A stretch of DNA of 64,000 nt from a virus. This document shows, one piece after another, positions 8,583 through 16,738 of this stretch. The translations under genes and the position numbers were made by a program. Every line of letters begins with the position of its first letter. Position 1 is the stretch's first letter. The notes beneath the pieces are model-generated. The model did not search any database, had not been told where the DNA came from, and saw nothing but the letters and a program-made list of their open reading frames with translations. The DNA lies in the IMG/VR virus record IMGVR_UViG_3300042691_018527, positions 1 to 64,000 of that record; one strand, given 5' to 3'.

Positions 8583-10466
8583 TTATGTTTGCGCAACTTC
8601 TGGTGTTGCTTCTGGCGTTTCACCAGCTTCTGGTGTAGCCTCTGGTGTTGTTGCGGAAGCTGCATCTGGTGTAGCTTCTGGTGTTGCTCCACCAGCAGAA
8701 CCGAATTCTGGTATTTCAGATGCGGTCATTCCTGCGCCTCCTCCGGTTGGCGATCCTCCCATTTCACCTTGTGCTGATTTTGCTGCGTTTTCTGCTGCCT
8801 CTACGTGTTCTCTCCAATTTGGTCCTGTGGTTGCAATTTGTTCAAGTTCCCACTTCATTGCAGCATCTTTTCTTAACCATTCCATGTTTTCACTTATTCT
8901 TGAATCATTATAACCAAGATAGTGTCTTTGTGCAAAAGTTTTTGAAATTGATTCATTTTGAGAAACATCACTAAATAATTTGTATTTAAGTTCAAATTCT
9001 TGATTTTTTCTAATTGCAAAAAAGTTAGAAGGGGGATTAAATTCTAAATTAAAATAAGATTCATGTAATTTATATTCTTTCCACCAATTTCTTATTTTTA
9101 AGTGTGTTATAAATGCATTTTTAATTCCCTCTGCAAACTGATTTTGAAGTCTTACGACAAATTTTGCAAATCGCAATTCTTCTCTTAATATCTCAGCCCC
9201 ATCTTTATATCCATCTTCTGGATTAAGTCTTGTTAAAGGTACTTTTAAACTTTTGTATAATTTATTAACAAAATACATAAGATCTTTAAGTTCACCAAGA
9301 TTTTGACCACCTTGCATTAATTCAACATCTGAACCTTCGCCACCGGCTCTTTTTGCAAACCAATATGAATCAAGCATTGATTGTGGATCAAATACATTTG
9401 CCGCACCATTATTACCACCAGATGATCCACTACCTTGACCATTGTATGCTTTTTTATTCCAATATGATTGCATCAATTGTTTTAAATATGCTTCTGCTTT
9501 TGCTGGTGGCATATTGCCAACATCTATTTTAAATTTAAGTCTTTCTGGTGCTCTTACTAATCTGTAAATAACAATAGAGTCTTCTATTAAAGATAATTGT
9601 TTATAAGCTCTTCTGCAACTTTCTATAAAAGGTAGCCTTATGGACTTGTCTTCATTCCATAGACCAGAGTTTATATATGTTATTTGATTTCCTTGAAATG
9701 TAAGAATTTGTTGTTGTAATGCGTTTGTAGGTGATGGCTGATTGTTTGATAATGAACCATTTTTATCGTCCAATGCAATTGGTTTTTGAAATATAAAATT
9801 TTGTATTACATTATTTTGAATATTATCATATAATGGGTTGATAAGTTCTGATGGTATATTTAAAACACCAATAATGCCTAAATCTGGTTTTAATTCATGT
9901 ATAATGTTTTCAAAAAACAATTCACCTTCAATTAAAAGTTGTCTACAATACCCCCATGCTTTATTTTCTAAATCATATATATTTAAAAATTTGTAAAATT
10001 CTTTTTCTATTTCTTCTCTCTCTTCACTTTCCAGTTTACCAAAGCTGGAAAAATTAAGTTTCATTATTTTTCCATTTTCATCTAAATTTATAAATTCATC
10101 ACAAATTTCATCCAAACAATCGGATACTTCTGCGTATGCTGCCATTCTTCTATATTCTGCGATTCTTCTTAATTTATCTGTGTCTATTTGAGCATAAATA
10201 TATTTGTGATATGCATGATCAGAAATACATGAATTTGGGTCTTGATATCCGCCAAATTCATCTTTCATTGATGGTCCCGTTATAATGGACTGTCTCATCA
10301 ATCTTAATTCTTTTCGTTTGGATAAACGATCAAACAACTCATATCTTGGATTGTTGTTTTCTATTTCTACTGTGTTCCTAACATAAGGTAATTTTGATAA
10401 AATAGAAGATACAAAACTTCTTCCGGTATCCGGTTGTGTGTTACTTGTTGGTAAAAAATCAGCCAT
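8583..10466 (-). CDS. 20: Portal vertex protein (T4 gp20-like)
   Basis: A 627-residue protein that forms the dodecameric portal at the capsid vertex, through which DNA is packaged and ejected. Recognised by the run from SIITGPSMKDEFGG through the helix IAEYRRMAAYAEVSDCLDEI and the LLIEGELFFENI region, and by the later RAPERLKFKIDVGNMP and LNPEDGY segments, all characteristic of the gp20 family. T4 gp20 is 524 residues; the excess here is a Gly/Ala/Pro-rich C-terminal tail with repeated ATPEA units (about residues 585-627), which looks like a disordered extension. The start ATG 10466 has an AATAAATA late-like motif 12 nt upstream on the minus strand. Prohead protease, scaffold and capsid genes are not adjacent, unlike in T4. 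Confidence 0.9.
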   Translation of the reverse strand: MADFLPTSNTQPDTGRSFVSSILSKLPYVRNTVEIENNNPRYELFDRLSKRKELRLMRQSIITGPSMKDEFGGYQDPNSCISDHAYHKYIYAQIDTDKLRRIAEYRRMAAYAEVSDCLDEICDEFINLDENGKIMKLNFSSFGKLESEEREEIEKEFYKFLNIYDLENKAWGYCRQLLIEGELFFENIIHELKPDLGIIGVLNIPSELINPLYDNIQNNVIQNFIFQKPIALDDKNGSLSNNQPSPTNALQQQILTFQGNQITYINSGLWNEDKSIRLPFIESCRRAYKQLSLIEDSIVIYRLVRAPERLKFKIDVGNMPPAKAEAYLKQLMQSYWNKKAYNGQGSGSSGGNNGAANVFDPQSMLDSYWFAKRAGGEGSDVELMQGGQNLGELKDLMYFVNKLYKSLKVPLTRLNPEDGYKDGAEILREELRFAKFVVRLQNQFAEGIKNAFITHLKIRNWWKEYKLHESYFNLEFNPPSNFFAIRKNQEFELKYKLFSDVSQNESISKTFAQRHYLGYNDSRISENMEWLRKDAAMKWELEQIATTGPNWREHVEAAENAAKSAQGEMGGSPTGGGAGMTASEIPEFGSAGGATPEATPDAASATTPEATPEAGETPEATPEVAQT

Positions 10467-10546
10467 TGTTATAAATCATATTTATTGTTGAAATATATTT
10501 AATCAATAAAAATTAAACATTTTTGAATAAGTAGATAGAGATTTTA

Positions 10547-12328
10547 ATGAACGCCAGAACATATATACACTCTTTACCAGACGCTCCACTTGTTTTAAAT
10601 CCTAATGCATTTACTCTTATAGATTATGCAAATGAGCTTGGTGAGTATTACACAAATAAAATTACTTTGTGTGCTATTGCTGATTTTACTATTTTGGCTT
10701 ATACATATAGTGAATTTTTTCAAGAATCTGAAGAAGCAAATGCATGGGTTAATTCAAACTCAGCTGTTTTAACAATAGATAATATAAACGTAGGGTCTTT
10801 CCAAAATAACAGTGTCACTGTTCCATTGTCTGTATATTCAAATTCAAATTTCCCAGTATATGTATCTGTTAAAAATATAAATTCTGGTCAAGACACAACA
10901 AGTGAAATTAGGTTTGAAAATAATAATTTTTCAAAATATTTAGTTGCTGGCATTCAAGGTACAAATTTTTTCAATCCAACTTGGACAATTGGTCAACCCG
11001 GCGATTCTTATTTATATAGTAGAGGTTCTAATTTACAAATTGGAACAAGAGATTCTAACGATGTTATAATATATTCAAATGGTGCATTCAGAGGAAATGA
11101 AAGAATTGTAATAAAAGGAGATGGTTCTGGTTATATTGGAATAAACACAAGGGAACCAAAATCAAGTTTAACTGTTGCTGGTACAATATCAACAAATGAT
11201 ATCGTGATAGATGCTACTAATAATTTAAATTTTTGGAAACAAGTAGATTCTTATGTGACGGGAACTAGTGCAGCACACAATCAAGTTTTAAATTTTGTAA
11301 ATTCAAATAGTTCTCAACTTTTATTTAAAACTGGTGGTATCGTATCGGGACCATTAATAACAACAAAAACATCAATACCTACATTCTTAACAAATGAACT
11401 AGTTTCAAAACGATATGTTGATGCTATTGCATTTAATACTACTGTATCTGGAAATTTTATTCCTGAGTTATATTATACAATCACTCAAGTTGATGATTTA
11501 TTAGTAAATCCATATTCGGTTTATGCATATGTGAATTACATTAGTTCTTTTAACCAAGAATCTAATTCTTTCACTGAACAAAATAGTTCAAATCTAATTA
11601 ACGTATCAAATTTAGTAAATTTAGTTTCCAGTGATTGGAACAGTGTTTATTCATACATAAACAATTCAAGTGCAGATGAAGCAAATCAAAATAATTCATA
11701 TTTATTTGTTTTTTCAAATAGCTCAAATATAACTGAAGTATCAAATTATATAAACTCAAATTCAGCATCATTTGATATTTTAAATACAGTAGTCAATTCA
11801 ACAACTGCCAATTGGAACTCAGTTTATTCTTACACTAATTCAAATAGTGCATTTGAATTAGCAGCAAGAACATTTGTTAATAATAATTCTTCTAATACAT
11901 TAGATTTAACAACAACAGTTAATTTTCTTTCATCTCGTTGGCAAGATGCTTACACATACACAAGAGATTATAGTTCAATAAACAACGAAGTAAATAGCTA
12001 CGTAAATTCAAATAGTGGTTATATTGGAATATCTTTAGATTCTTATTATGAATCAGCCCCAAACTGGAATTCAGTTTATTCAAATGTAAATTCAAACAGC
12101 GCAACATATACAACAAAAACATATAATGACTCCTTGTATGTTAGCAAAGAAGATGGTGGTACTGTTAATGCAGACGTTAAAATATATGGTGCTTTTTATG
12201 CTGATACTTTTGGTGTTGGTAATCTTGAACCAGCTTCTACATTAGGAAATTTAATAGGTCGTATTGAAATTTTTAATGATGAGAAAACATCTATTGGATA
12301 CTTGCCAGTATACGATAATATAACTTAA
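10547..12328 (+). CDS. Plus-strand tail fibre with NWNSVYS repeats
   Basis: A 593-residue fibre, divergent from the portal and with its stop overlapping the next minus-strand gene by 4 bp. The N-terminus (YIHSLPDAPLVLNPNAFTLI) differs from the minus-strand fibres. Residues about 195-225 carry the fibre motif SGYIGINTREPKSSLTVAG. Residues about 345-520 contain four to five diverged copies of the Asn/Ser repeat (DWNSVYSYINNSS, NWNSVYSYTNSNSAFELAAR), one of them identical in DNA over 52 bp to the long minus-strand fibre. The C-terminus is short and unique. It may be an alternative fibre or a partner subunit. No late TATAAATA box is obvious upstream; a purine-rich GATAGAGA precedes the ATG. Confidence 0.8.
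   Translation: MNARTYIHSLPDAPLVLNPNAFTLIDYANELGEYYTNKITLCAIADFTILAYTYSEFFQESEEANAWVNSNSAVLTIDNINVGSFQNNSVTVPLSVYSNSNFPVYVSVKNINSGQDTTSEIRFENNNFSKYLVAGIQGTNFFNPTWTIGQPGDSYLYSRGSNLQIGTRDSNDVIIYSNGAFRGNERIVIKGDGSGYIGINTREPKSSLTVAGTISTNDIVIDATNNLNFWKQVDSYVTGTSAAHNQVLNFVNSNSSQLLFKTGGIVSGPLITTKTSIPTFLTNELVSKRYVDAIAFNTTVSGNFIPELYYTITQVDDLLVNPYSVYAYVNYISSFNQESNSFTEQNSSNLINVSNLVNLVSSDWNSVYSYINNSSADEANQNNSYLFVFSNSSNITEVSNYINSNSASFDILNTVVNSTTANWNSVYSYTNSNSAFELAARTFVNNNSSNTLDLTTTVNFLSSRWQDAYTYTRDYSSINNEVNSYVNSNSGYIGISLDSYYESAPNWNSVYSNVNSNSATYTTKTYNDSLYVSKEDGGTVNADVKIYGAFYADTFGVGNLEPASTLGNLIGRIEIFNDEKTSIGYLPVYDNIT
11846..11897 (+). repeat. 52-bp inverted repeat, copy 2 (in plus-strand fibre)
   Basis: Perfect match to the reverse complement of 2553-2604. 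Both copies are read in the same frame in their fibre genes. The two genes diverge from each other, so the copies bracket about 9.2 kb that holds both N-termini and the portal gene. Confidence 0.85.
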
Positions 12329-12885
12329 CTATAAAAAGCTGCTATTATATTTTGACTAAATTGTGATTCTAATATTTCTTTATCATCAGATGTTGATATG
12401 AAATATTCTCCAAAATAATCTATTAAATCCACTACTTTTATTCCAGACACACATGGTTTTTGTATGTCTATAGCACCTTCAAATGTTTTTTCAAAAGGTA
12501 ATCTACTTCCAACTGTAAGTTTTCCATAGCCAGCCTCATTTTCAACTATTACATCAACAAAACCAGAACCTTTTGGTATTTGTGGAAATTCAAATGAAAT
12601 ACAATTTTCATTGTATGAAAATAATGGTAGTTTTATCCCATAAAAACCAATATTATCAGCTGATAATTTTCTAACTGCGGAAAATGGATTATAAAAAGTG
12701 ATACCATCAAACATCTGTGGGTTTGAAGCACTCAAGTAAACCGATCTTATATCATAAAATGGTTTACCTTTAATCAAAAAACTAAAGTTTTGAGATTGTA
12801 CCAAATCTTGGTTTAATACATAAACAGAACTTGGTTTAACATCAGTTAGTCTTGGTTTCGCGTATATGAAAAATCTGTCAAACAT
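12325..12885 (-). CDS. Tail/neck-region protein with Ig-like (IPT/TIG-like) fold
   Basis: A 186-residue protein 16 nt downstream of the gp15-like gene. Residues 18-50 (SSVYVLNQDLVQSQNFSFLIKG) and 105-125 (SGFVDVIVENEAGYGKL) look like the strands of an IPT/TIG-type immunoglobulin domain, in which a position-dependent hydrophobic pattern ends in VxVxNxxG. No cysteine pairs or catalytic motif are apparent. The position next to gp15 suggests a tail completion or decoration protein. I do not recognise a T4 counterpart. Confidence 0.6.
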   Translation of the reverse strand: MFDRFFIYAKPRLTDVKPSSVYVLNQDLVQSQNFSFLIKGKPFYDIRSVYLSASNPQMFDGITFYNPFSAVRKLSADNIGFYGIKLPLFSYNENCISFEFPQIPKGSGFVDVIVENEAGYGKLTVGSRLPFEKTFEGAIDIQKPCVSGIKVVDLIDYFGEYFISTSDDKEILESQFSQNIIAAFYS

Positions 12886-12895
12886 TTAATTTTAA

Positions 12896-12903
12896 TATTT
12901 ATT
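12896..12903 (-). promoter_or_regulatory. Late-like promoter element AATAAATA
   Basis: On the minus strand AATAAATA (one mismatch to TATAAATA) is followed by 10 nt and the ATG at 12885. It overlaps the end of the gp15-like gene. Predicted leader is about 4-5 nt. Confidence 0.4.
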
Positions 12904-13639
12904 AACAAGAACAACAGAAATAATCTTCAAGGTTTTGAATTAGTTTTTCTGATTCTGGTAAAGGTGTTGTTTCATCTGCAAAATAATCAGATTGAATAGT
13001 ATATATTTTACCAACTGGTTCTTCTAATTTTTTAAATAACCATCCTTTTATCGTGAAAGATGTATCTGCTGTTATTCTAAATGGTTGTGTTGGTCCTATA
13101 TCATTTGGATATTGTATGTTCGTAGTACCAGACCATAATATTTCGGATCTTATTTCGTATGGTGTGTTTGTTTTATCTGTGAATGGTAATTTCCAAGATA
13201 TAACAATATATGGATCACAATATGGAATAAAATTTGACAGAATTTGATCCATATCATTTTGGTATTTTGTTATTATTGTCATGTTTACGCCAATATTAAT
13301 AGGGACTGGTTGTAATATATTTCTTAGATATGCACCACTTTCATCTAAAGGATTATGATATATATTAAAGGAATCATTTTTATTAAAAACTCTATTTTGA
13401 TCCCTAGTTATTCCATTTATACTAACGGCTATCACAGGAACTATAATGCCACCGGGAGCAGGATTTTTTAAACCATTAAAAACTCTTTGTTTTGGTGCAT
13501 ATACATATGCTACTTTAATTGGATCAACACCAACTTGGTTTTTTGATTTGTCGTACCTTTTAATCGATACATCATTAAAAGCACCAATAAATTGCTCTAA
13601 TAAAGTTTGTATTTCCCACCCGAAGGTATATTTTCTCAT
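12902..13639 (-). CDS. 15: Proximal tail sheath stabilisation protein (T4 gp15-like)
   Basis: A 245-residue homologue of the T4 tail terminator that caps the tail tube and sheath and joins tail to neck (T4 gp15 is 272 residues). The family signature is visible in order: FNDVSIKRYDKS near residue 22, IKVAYVYAPKQRVF near 42, NIGVNMTIITKYQNDMDQIL near 118-135 followed by FIPYCDPYI, and TSFTIKGWLFKK near 200. These match the T4 pattern IQIKR, ITYASKEHF, LSIFTRYEDDMFQIVEQILPYF and FEVNGWMYP. The start ATG at 13639 lies 10 nt after a TATAAATA late promoter, consistent with a structural protein. The C-terminus ends in a CCSC cluster not seen in T4. Confidence 0.85.
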   Translation of the reverse strand: MRKYTFGWEIQTLLEQFIGAFNDVSIKRYDKSKNQVGVDPIKVAYVYAPKQRVFNGLKNPAPGGIIVPVIAVSINGITRDQNRVFNKNDSFNIYHNPLDESGAYLRNILQPVPINIGVNMTIITKYQNDMDQILSNFIPYCDPYIVISWKLPFTDKTNTPYEIRSEILWSGTTNIQYPNDIGPTQPFRITADTSFTIKGWLFKKLEEPVGKIYTIQSDYFADETTPLPESEKLIQNLEDYFCCSC

Positions 13640-13649
13640 ATATAACTAA

Positions 13650-13657
13650 TATTTATA
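13650..13657 (-). promoter_or_regulatory. T4-type late promoter for the gp15-like gene
   Basis: Perfect TATAAATA on the minus strand, 10 nt before the ATG at 13639. If start sites follow T4 rules (start 6 nt after the box) the leader is about 5 nt. Confidence 0.7.
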
Positions 13658-13671
13658 TGAGAATGATTTGA

Positions 13672-13926
13672 TTAAGATGGATTAGGTTCCGGTAGTAATG
13701 ATTTTATTAAATCAAAATCAATATTTTTTCTAATACATTTACATATTTGATATGAAAGGTTAGTTGTGTCTCTTCCATTCTGACCTCTACCATAGCATTT
13801 AGAACAACTACTAGACGGTTTCTTAACAAGAGGAATTTGTCCAATATCAAGCATTTTAACATCTTTTTCTGGAATATCGTAAAAAGTACCAGAAAATACA
13901 CTATATATTGTCTTTTTATTATTCAT
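13672..13926 (-). CDS. Small zinc-finger-like protein
   Basis: An 84-residue protein overlapping the upstream gene by 8 bp. It has a CxxC pair followed by G-R-G (CSKCYGRGQNGRD) and a second CKC about 20 residues later (ICKCIRKN). That is the spacing of a DnaJ-type or rubredoxin-knuckle zinc site. The rest is unremarkable. A structural or regulatory role cannot be chosen from sequence. Confidence 0.6.
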   Translation of the reverse strand: MNNKKTIYSVFSGTFYDIPEKDVKMLDIGQIPLVKKPSSSCSKCYGRGQNGRDTTNLSYQICKCIRKNIDFDLIKSLLPEPNPS

Positions 13927-14275
13927 TTGCGGATATTAATAATATTGTGTCCCAAAATTTGTTATTTTTAATTTTTTTGGGATATACTAATAAATTTGTT
14001 TCAATTTCAGGAGCATGTTTAGATAAAGCTTTAATTCTATAATCAAAATAGATTAAATTCTCATCATCATAAAATTCTACACCATACGGTATTGGTATGT
14101 CAATTTTTTCTTTTTCTTTTTTTGATGTATTTAATATAAAAGTAATGTAAAAATTTGTTTGATAAAAAATTATAAGTTTTCCTTGTTTATAAGTTTTATT
14201 TTTTAATTCAAGTGTAATATTTTTTTGCAATAAAAATTTACATGCTTTTTCAATTTCTGTTCCGTGTATTGTCAT
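13919..14275 (-). CDS. Hypothetical protein, tail/neck operon
   Basis: A 118-residue protein, Lys/Ile-rich, starting at ATG 14275, 2 nt after the stop of the upstream gene. It has alternating hydrophobic strands (KLIIFYQTNFYITFIL) and no cysteines beyond one. I do not recognise it. Tight spacing in a minus-strand operon that runs from about 16094 to 13672 supports it as a real gene. Confidence 0.6.
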   Translation of the reverse strand: MTIHGTEIEKACKFLLQKNITLELKNKTYKQGKLIIFYQTNFYITFILNTSKKEKEKIDIPIPYGVEFYDDENLIYFDYRIKALSKHAPEIETNLLVYPKKIKNNKFWDTILLISANE

Positions 14276-14277
14276 TC

Positions 14278-14658
14278 TTATTTTTCCATGAAAGCAAGTT
14301 TTTCCATTGCTGACATTTTACTCAATCTTTGATTGAAGAATTTTAAAAATGATGCCAATGGTCTGGTTGGAATAGCTGATACAACTTCTACAGCATCAGC
14401 TGGAATATTTCTATAATCTTGCATTATAATATCCCAAACAGTCAATAGTCCTCTAGCTGCTGCATTATATCTTGGTGGTTTAGTTGGTGCTCTAAAATTA
14501 AGTAAATTTTTACCAGCATCGGAATTTAACAAAATAGAATCCAACGTACAAAGCATTCTTCTTGTTGGTGGGATTCTCAACTTATTTCTGCGAACAAATT
14601 TAAGTTCAACAATATTAGTTGAACAAATTTTAGCTAAATTTTGTAATCCCACTGCCAT
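14278..14658 (-). CDS. Conserved phage protein, WYL_2/DUF2693-like small beta-barrel candidate
   Basis: A 126-residue protein starting at ATG 14658, 1 nt after the GroES-like gene. The pattern VELKFVRRNKLRIPPTRRMLCTL near the N-terminus, then GLLTVWDIIMQDYRNIPADAVEVV, resembles small SH3-like phage proteins in which a basic F-x-K-K strand, an R-x-M-x-C-T strand and a VWD strand are conserved. The function of that group is not settled; nucleic-acid binding is a fair guess because of the basic N-terminus. The domain assignment is tentative. Confidence 0.6.
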   Translation of the reverse strand: MAVGLQNLAKICSTNIVELKFVRRNKLRIPPTRRMLCTLDSILLNSDAGKNLLNFRAPTKPPRYNAAARGLLTVWDIIMQDYRNIPADAVEVVSAIPTRPLASFLKFFNQRLSKMSAMEKLAFMEK

Positions 14659-14659
14659 T

Positions 14660-15043
14660 TTATTGATCTTTTAACTGACAGACTCCGAAAATTCTAGATT
14701 CATTTAAAAACACAACATGTTTCAAATCATTCATATTTGCTACTTGTATTCCTTTATCGTTTGGAAAAACAACAACATCTCCTTCTTTAACAGTTTTACA
14801 ATCTGGTCCAGCTAAAACAACTTTAGCTAATCTCCAAGTAAAGTTTACTGCATTGATTGGAACATATATGCTTCCTCTTTTTACTTCAGTGCCATCTTCA
14901 CTTACATCGATATATTGACACATTAAAATGTCATCTAATACTTTTGTTAGTTTCCATCCATCTAAATTAAAATCTTGTCCTAGATAATGATCTATTTGGA
15001 TTTTTCCACCGATTACGTCTTCTTGTTTTGGTCGTGCTATCAT
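14660..15043 (-). CDS. GroES/gp31-like co-chaperonin candidate
   Basis: A 127-residue protein. The C-terminal half (WRLAKVVLAGPDCKTVKEGDVVVFP, then KHVVFLNESRIFGVC) fits the GroES fold: a V-x-x-x-GP strand, a K-x-GD-x-V turn and a final hydrophobic strand. The middle (residues 30-70) would hold the mobile region. T4 gp31 (111 residues) replaces GroES so that the capsid protein folds in GroEL, and the gene lies here among virion-assembly genes. No gp31 hallmark is unambiguous, so host-range-specific co-chaperonin activity is inferred. It starts at ATG 15043, 5 nt after the preceding stop. Confidence 0.6.
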   Translation of the reverse strand: MIARPKQEDVIGGKIQIDHYLGQDFNLDGWKLTKVLDDILMCQYIDVSEDGTEVKRGSIYVPINAVNFTWRLAKVVLAGPDCKTVKEGDVVVFPNDKGIQVANMNDLKHVVFLNESRIFGVCQLKDQ

Positions 15044-15048
15044 GATTA

Positions 15049-15426
15049 TTAATTATTACTGTTGTTTAATTCTTCAAGTGTTTTTGTAAAAAAATCAATT
15101 TCTCTTTTAGAACATTCAAACCTACTTGCTGTTATATAATTCTCTTCATCGGAATCAATCTCTTTTGATGTTTTTTTAATGTAATTTATTCTCTTTGTAT
15201 GTTTAGGTAAAACTGTTCTATAAAAAGAAGAAATATCAAAATCCTTGTAAACATCTAACCATTTGTTTGTTGTTAAATTAATTATATGACAATAACTTTC
15301 ATTTGCCATCGAAAGCCACCGATTTATTAAAAAATAAGGCGGGTTATAATCTTCAAATTTTTTATTTGTCTTTTTTGTTATCCAATCCAAAAAACAAAAC
15401 AAACTATCATCTTTATTTTTCATCAT
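15049..15426 (-). CDS. 62: DNA polymerase clamp-loader small subunit (gp62-like)
   Basis: A 125-residue protein, shorter than T4 gp62 (187). The pattern resembles the phage clamp-loader A subunit family: FLDWITKKT near residue 12, YNPPYFLINRWLSM near 28-41, then FYRTVLPKHTKRINYIKK near 68-85. Family members read roughly YNPFxxNRxLS and FLxxxxRKxKRFxxW. The protein would pair with gp44 to load the gp45 clamp; no gp44 is present in this window. It overlaps the preceding gene by 4 bp (ATGA), so translation is coupled. Its place in a virion-assembly operon rather than beside gp45 is unusual. Confidence 0.65.
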   Translation of the reverse strand: MMKNKDDSLFCFLDWITKKTNKKFEDYNPPYFLINRWLSMANESYCHIINLTTNKWLDVYKDFDISSFYRTVLPKHTKRINYIKKTSKEIDSDEENYITASRFECSKREIDFFTKTLEELNNSNN

Positions 15427-16094
15427 TTATACAATTTTTGAAATTTTAACGAGCTTTGCATCCACTCTTCAGTATTCATGCTGTCTCCAAGACCGAAATG
15501 AGTAACCTTTATTGGATATACACCTATTTTTAACTTATTTTTATTTGCATTCAAGCAAAATGTTATGTCGTAGTGGTGAAAATCAAAGTTTTCATCAAAT
15601 CTTGTGTTTGAATCTAATAATTTTTTGACAGAAACCGCTATAAAAAGACCATCTATAATCAATGCTCTGGAATCAGTAGGACCAAACACAGTTGTCCAGT
15701 AAACTTTATCCTTTGAGTGTGCTACTTCTCCAACGTGGTCTTGTCTTTCGCTCATTAAGTGCCATGCTGGTGGTTTTGTTATGTCACATTTCTTAGTTCC
15801 TGCCAATCCAACAATGTCGTACTTCTCAAATGCTACATCTAGTTTTTCAAATAAAAAAACATCTTCAATCAAAACATCGTCGTGTACAAAAATTATTTTT
15901 TTATCAGAATTTTCTTGAGTTATGAAACTGTTGTATACTTTAGTAAGACTAGTTTTGTTTTCATATAAAACAGTACTATTTGAAAAATTTTCAGTTTTAT
16001 CTAAAAATAAACAAATTGGACTGTTTTTTTTAAAATTTTCTTCATTATTCTGTGTTGCAACTACAAAATGATAATTATTTAGAGATTTATACAT
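15423..16094 (-). CDS. GT-A type glycosyltransferase
   Basis: A 223-residue protein from ATG 16094 (MYKSLNNYHFVVA); an ATG 21 nt upstream is possible but would lie inside the promoter spacer. A nucleotide-sugar-binding core is suggested by KIIFVHDDVLIED (DD at about residue 83) and the later DGLFIAVS and HHYDITFCLNA segments, typical of StrF-like/GT2-like enzymes. The domain is compact with no membrane segment. It lies far from the glycan island and heads the operon that includes gp62- and gp31-like genes. Its acceptor is unknown. Confidence 0.7.
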   Translation of the reverse strand: MYKSLNNYHFVVATQNNEENFKKNSPICLFLDKTENFSNSTVLYENKTSLTKVYNSFITQENSDKKIIFVHDDVLIEDVFLFEKLDVAFEKYDIVGLAGTKKCDITKPPAWHLMSERQDHVGEVAHSKDKVYWTTVFGPTDSRALIIDGLFIAVSVKKLLDSNTRFDENFDFHHYDITFCLNANKNKLKIGVYPIKVTHFGLGDSMNTEEWMQSSLKFQKLYK

Positions 16095-16101
16095 AGACAA
16101 G

Positions 16102-16109
16102 TATAAATA
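16102..16109 (+). promoter_or_regulatory. T4-type late promoter for the 16124 gene
   Basis: Perfect TATAAATA on the plus strand, 14 nt before ATG 16124, giving a predicted leader of about 8-9 nt. It overlaps the -10 element of the divergent promoter at 16106-16133. Confidence 0.6.
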
Positions 16110-16133
16110 TATCATATATAGCCATGAAATCAA
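16106..16133 (-). promoter_or_regulatory. Sigma70-like promoter for the glycosyltransferase operon
   Basis: Minus strand TTGATT (16133-16128), 16-nt spacer, TATATT (16111-16106), then 11 nt to ATG 16094. The -35 lies within the first codons of the divergent gene. Confidence 0.5.
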
Positions 16134-16738
16134 AGAAAAAGGAAAATAAAAAAGTTAAATACAAAAAGATTGAAAACGAAGTAAAGAGAATTTTGCGTTC
16201 GAACAAAGATCGATTGAACTTACATGAAGACATTAATCCTTTTGCGGCTAGAGTTTTGTTTTCTTTGATTAAAGAACAAGAGGAAGAATCTTCCGAAGAT
16301 GTTAAACAGCAAGAACAACCAAAGGTAAAGACACCAGAAGATTTTACACCAGAAGCAAACAAAGAAGATTTTCAAAAATCATTAGATCCAGAAACTTCTC
16401 CAGACCAATTTGATGTTGAAGGAGTCTCTGCCGATTTAACAGCAGAAACTATAAACACTATCAAAGAATGGTCTAAAAAGTTAGATGATTTTGCTGAATT
16501 TTTAAATAATCCAGATCAAGCAACCAGTGAAGGAAAACCATCACTCCATAAAATTTTATCAGACGGTGATAGGACTGGAAGTCTTTTACGCGGTGTTACA
16601 AGAAAAGCATCCGATAGTATAACAAGAATTGCCGGTGAAATTGAAAAGTTAAAAGAAATTCTTAACACGTATATTATTACAGCACCTAAGAAACTTCGTG
16701 ACACCGAAGGTCAAGTGTCTGGATGGACTCAGTTTTAA
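16124..16738 (+). CDS. Charged hypothetical protein, late-expressed
   Basis: A 204-residue protein isolated on the plus strand between two minus-strand operons. The N-terminus is very basic (KSKKKENKKVKYKK). Residues 50-95 are acidic and Pro/Gln-rich, probably disordered. Residues 100-190 are helical (TINTIKEWSKKLDDFAEFL, ITRIAGEIEKLKEIL), a possible coiled coil. The preceding TATAAATA box suggests late expression, so a scaffold, internal head or other virion protein is plausible. It overlaps the convergent primase stop by 4 bp. Confidence 0.65.
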   Translation: MKSKKKENKKVKYKKIENEVKRILRSNKDRLNLHEDINPFAARVLFSLIKEQEEESSEDVKQQEQPKVKTPEDFTPEANKEDFQKSLDPETSPDQFDVEGVSADLTAETINTIKEWSKKLDDFAEFLNNPDQATSEGKPSLHKILSDGDRTGSLLRGVTRKASDSITRIAGEIEKLKEILNTYIITAPKKLRDTEGQVSGWTQF

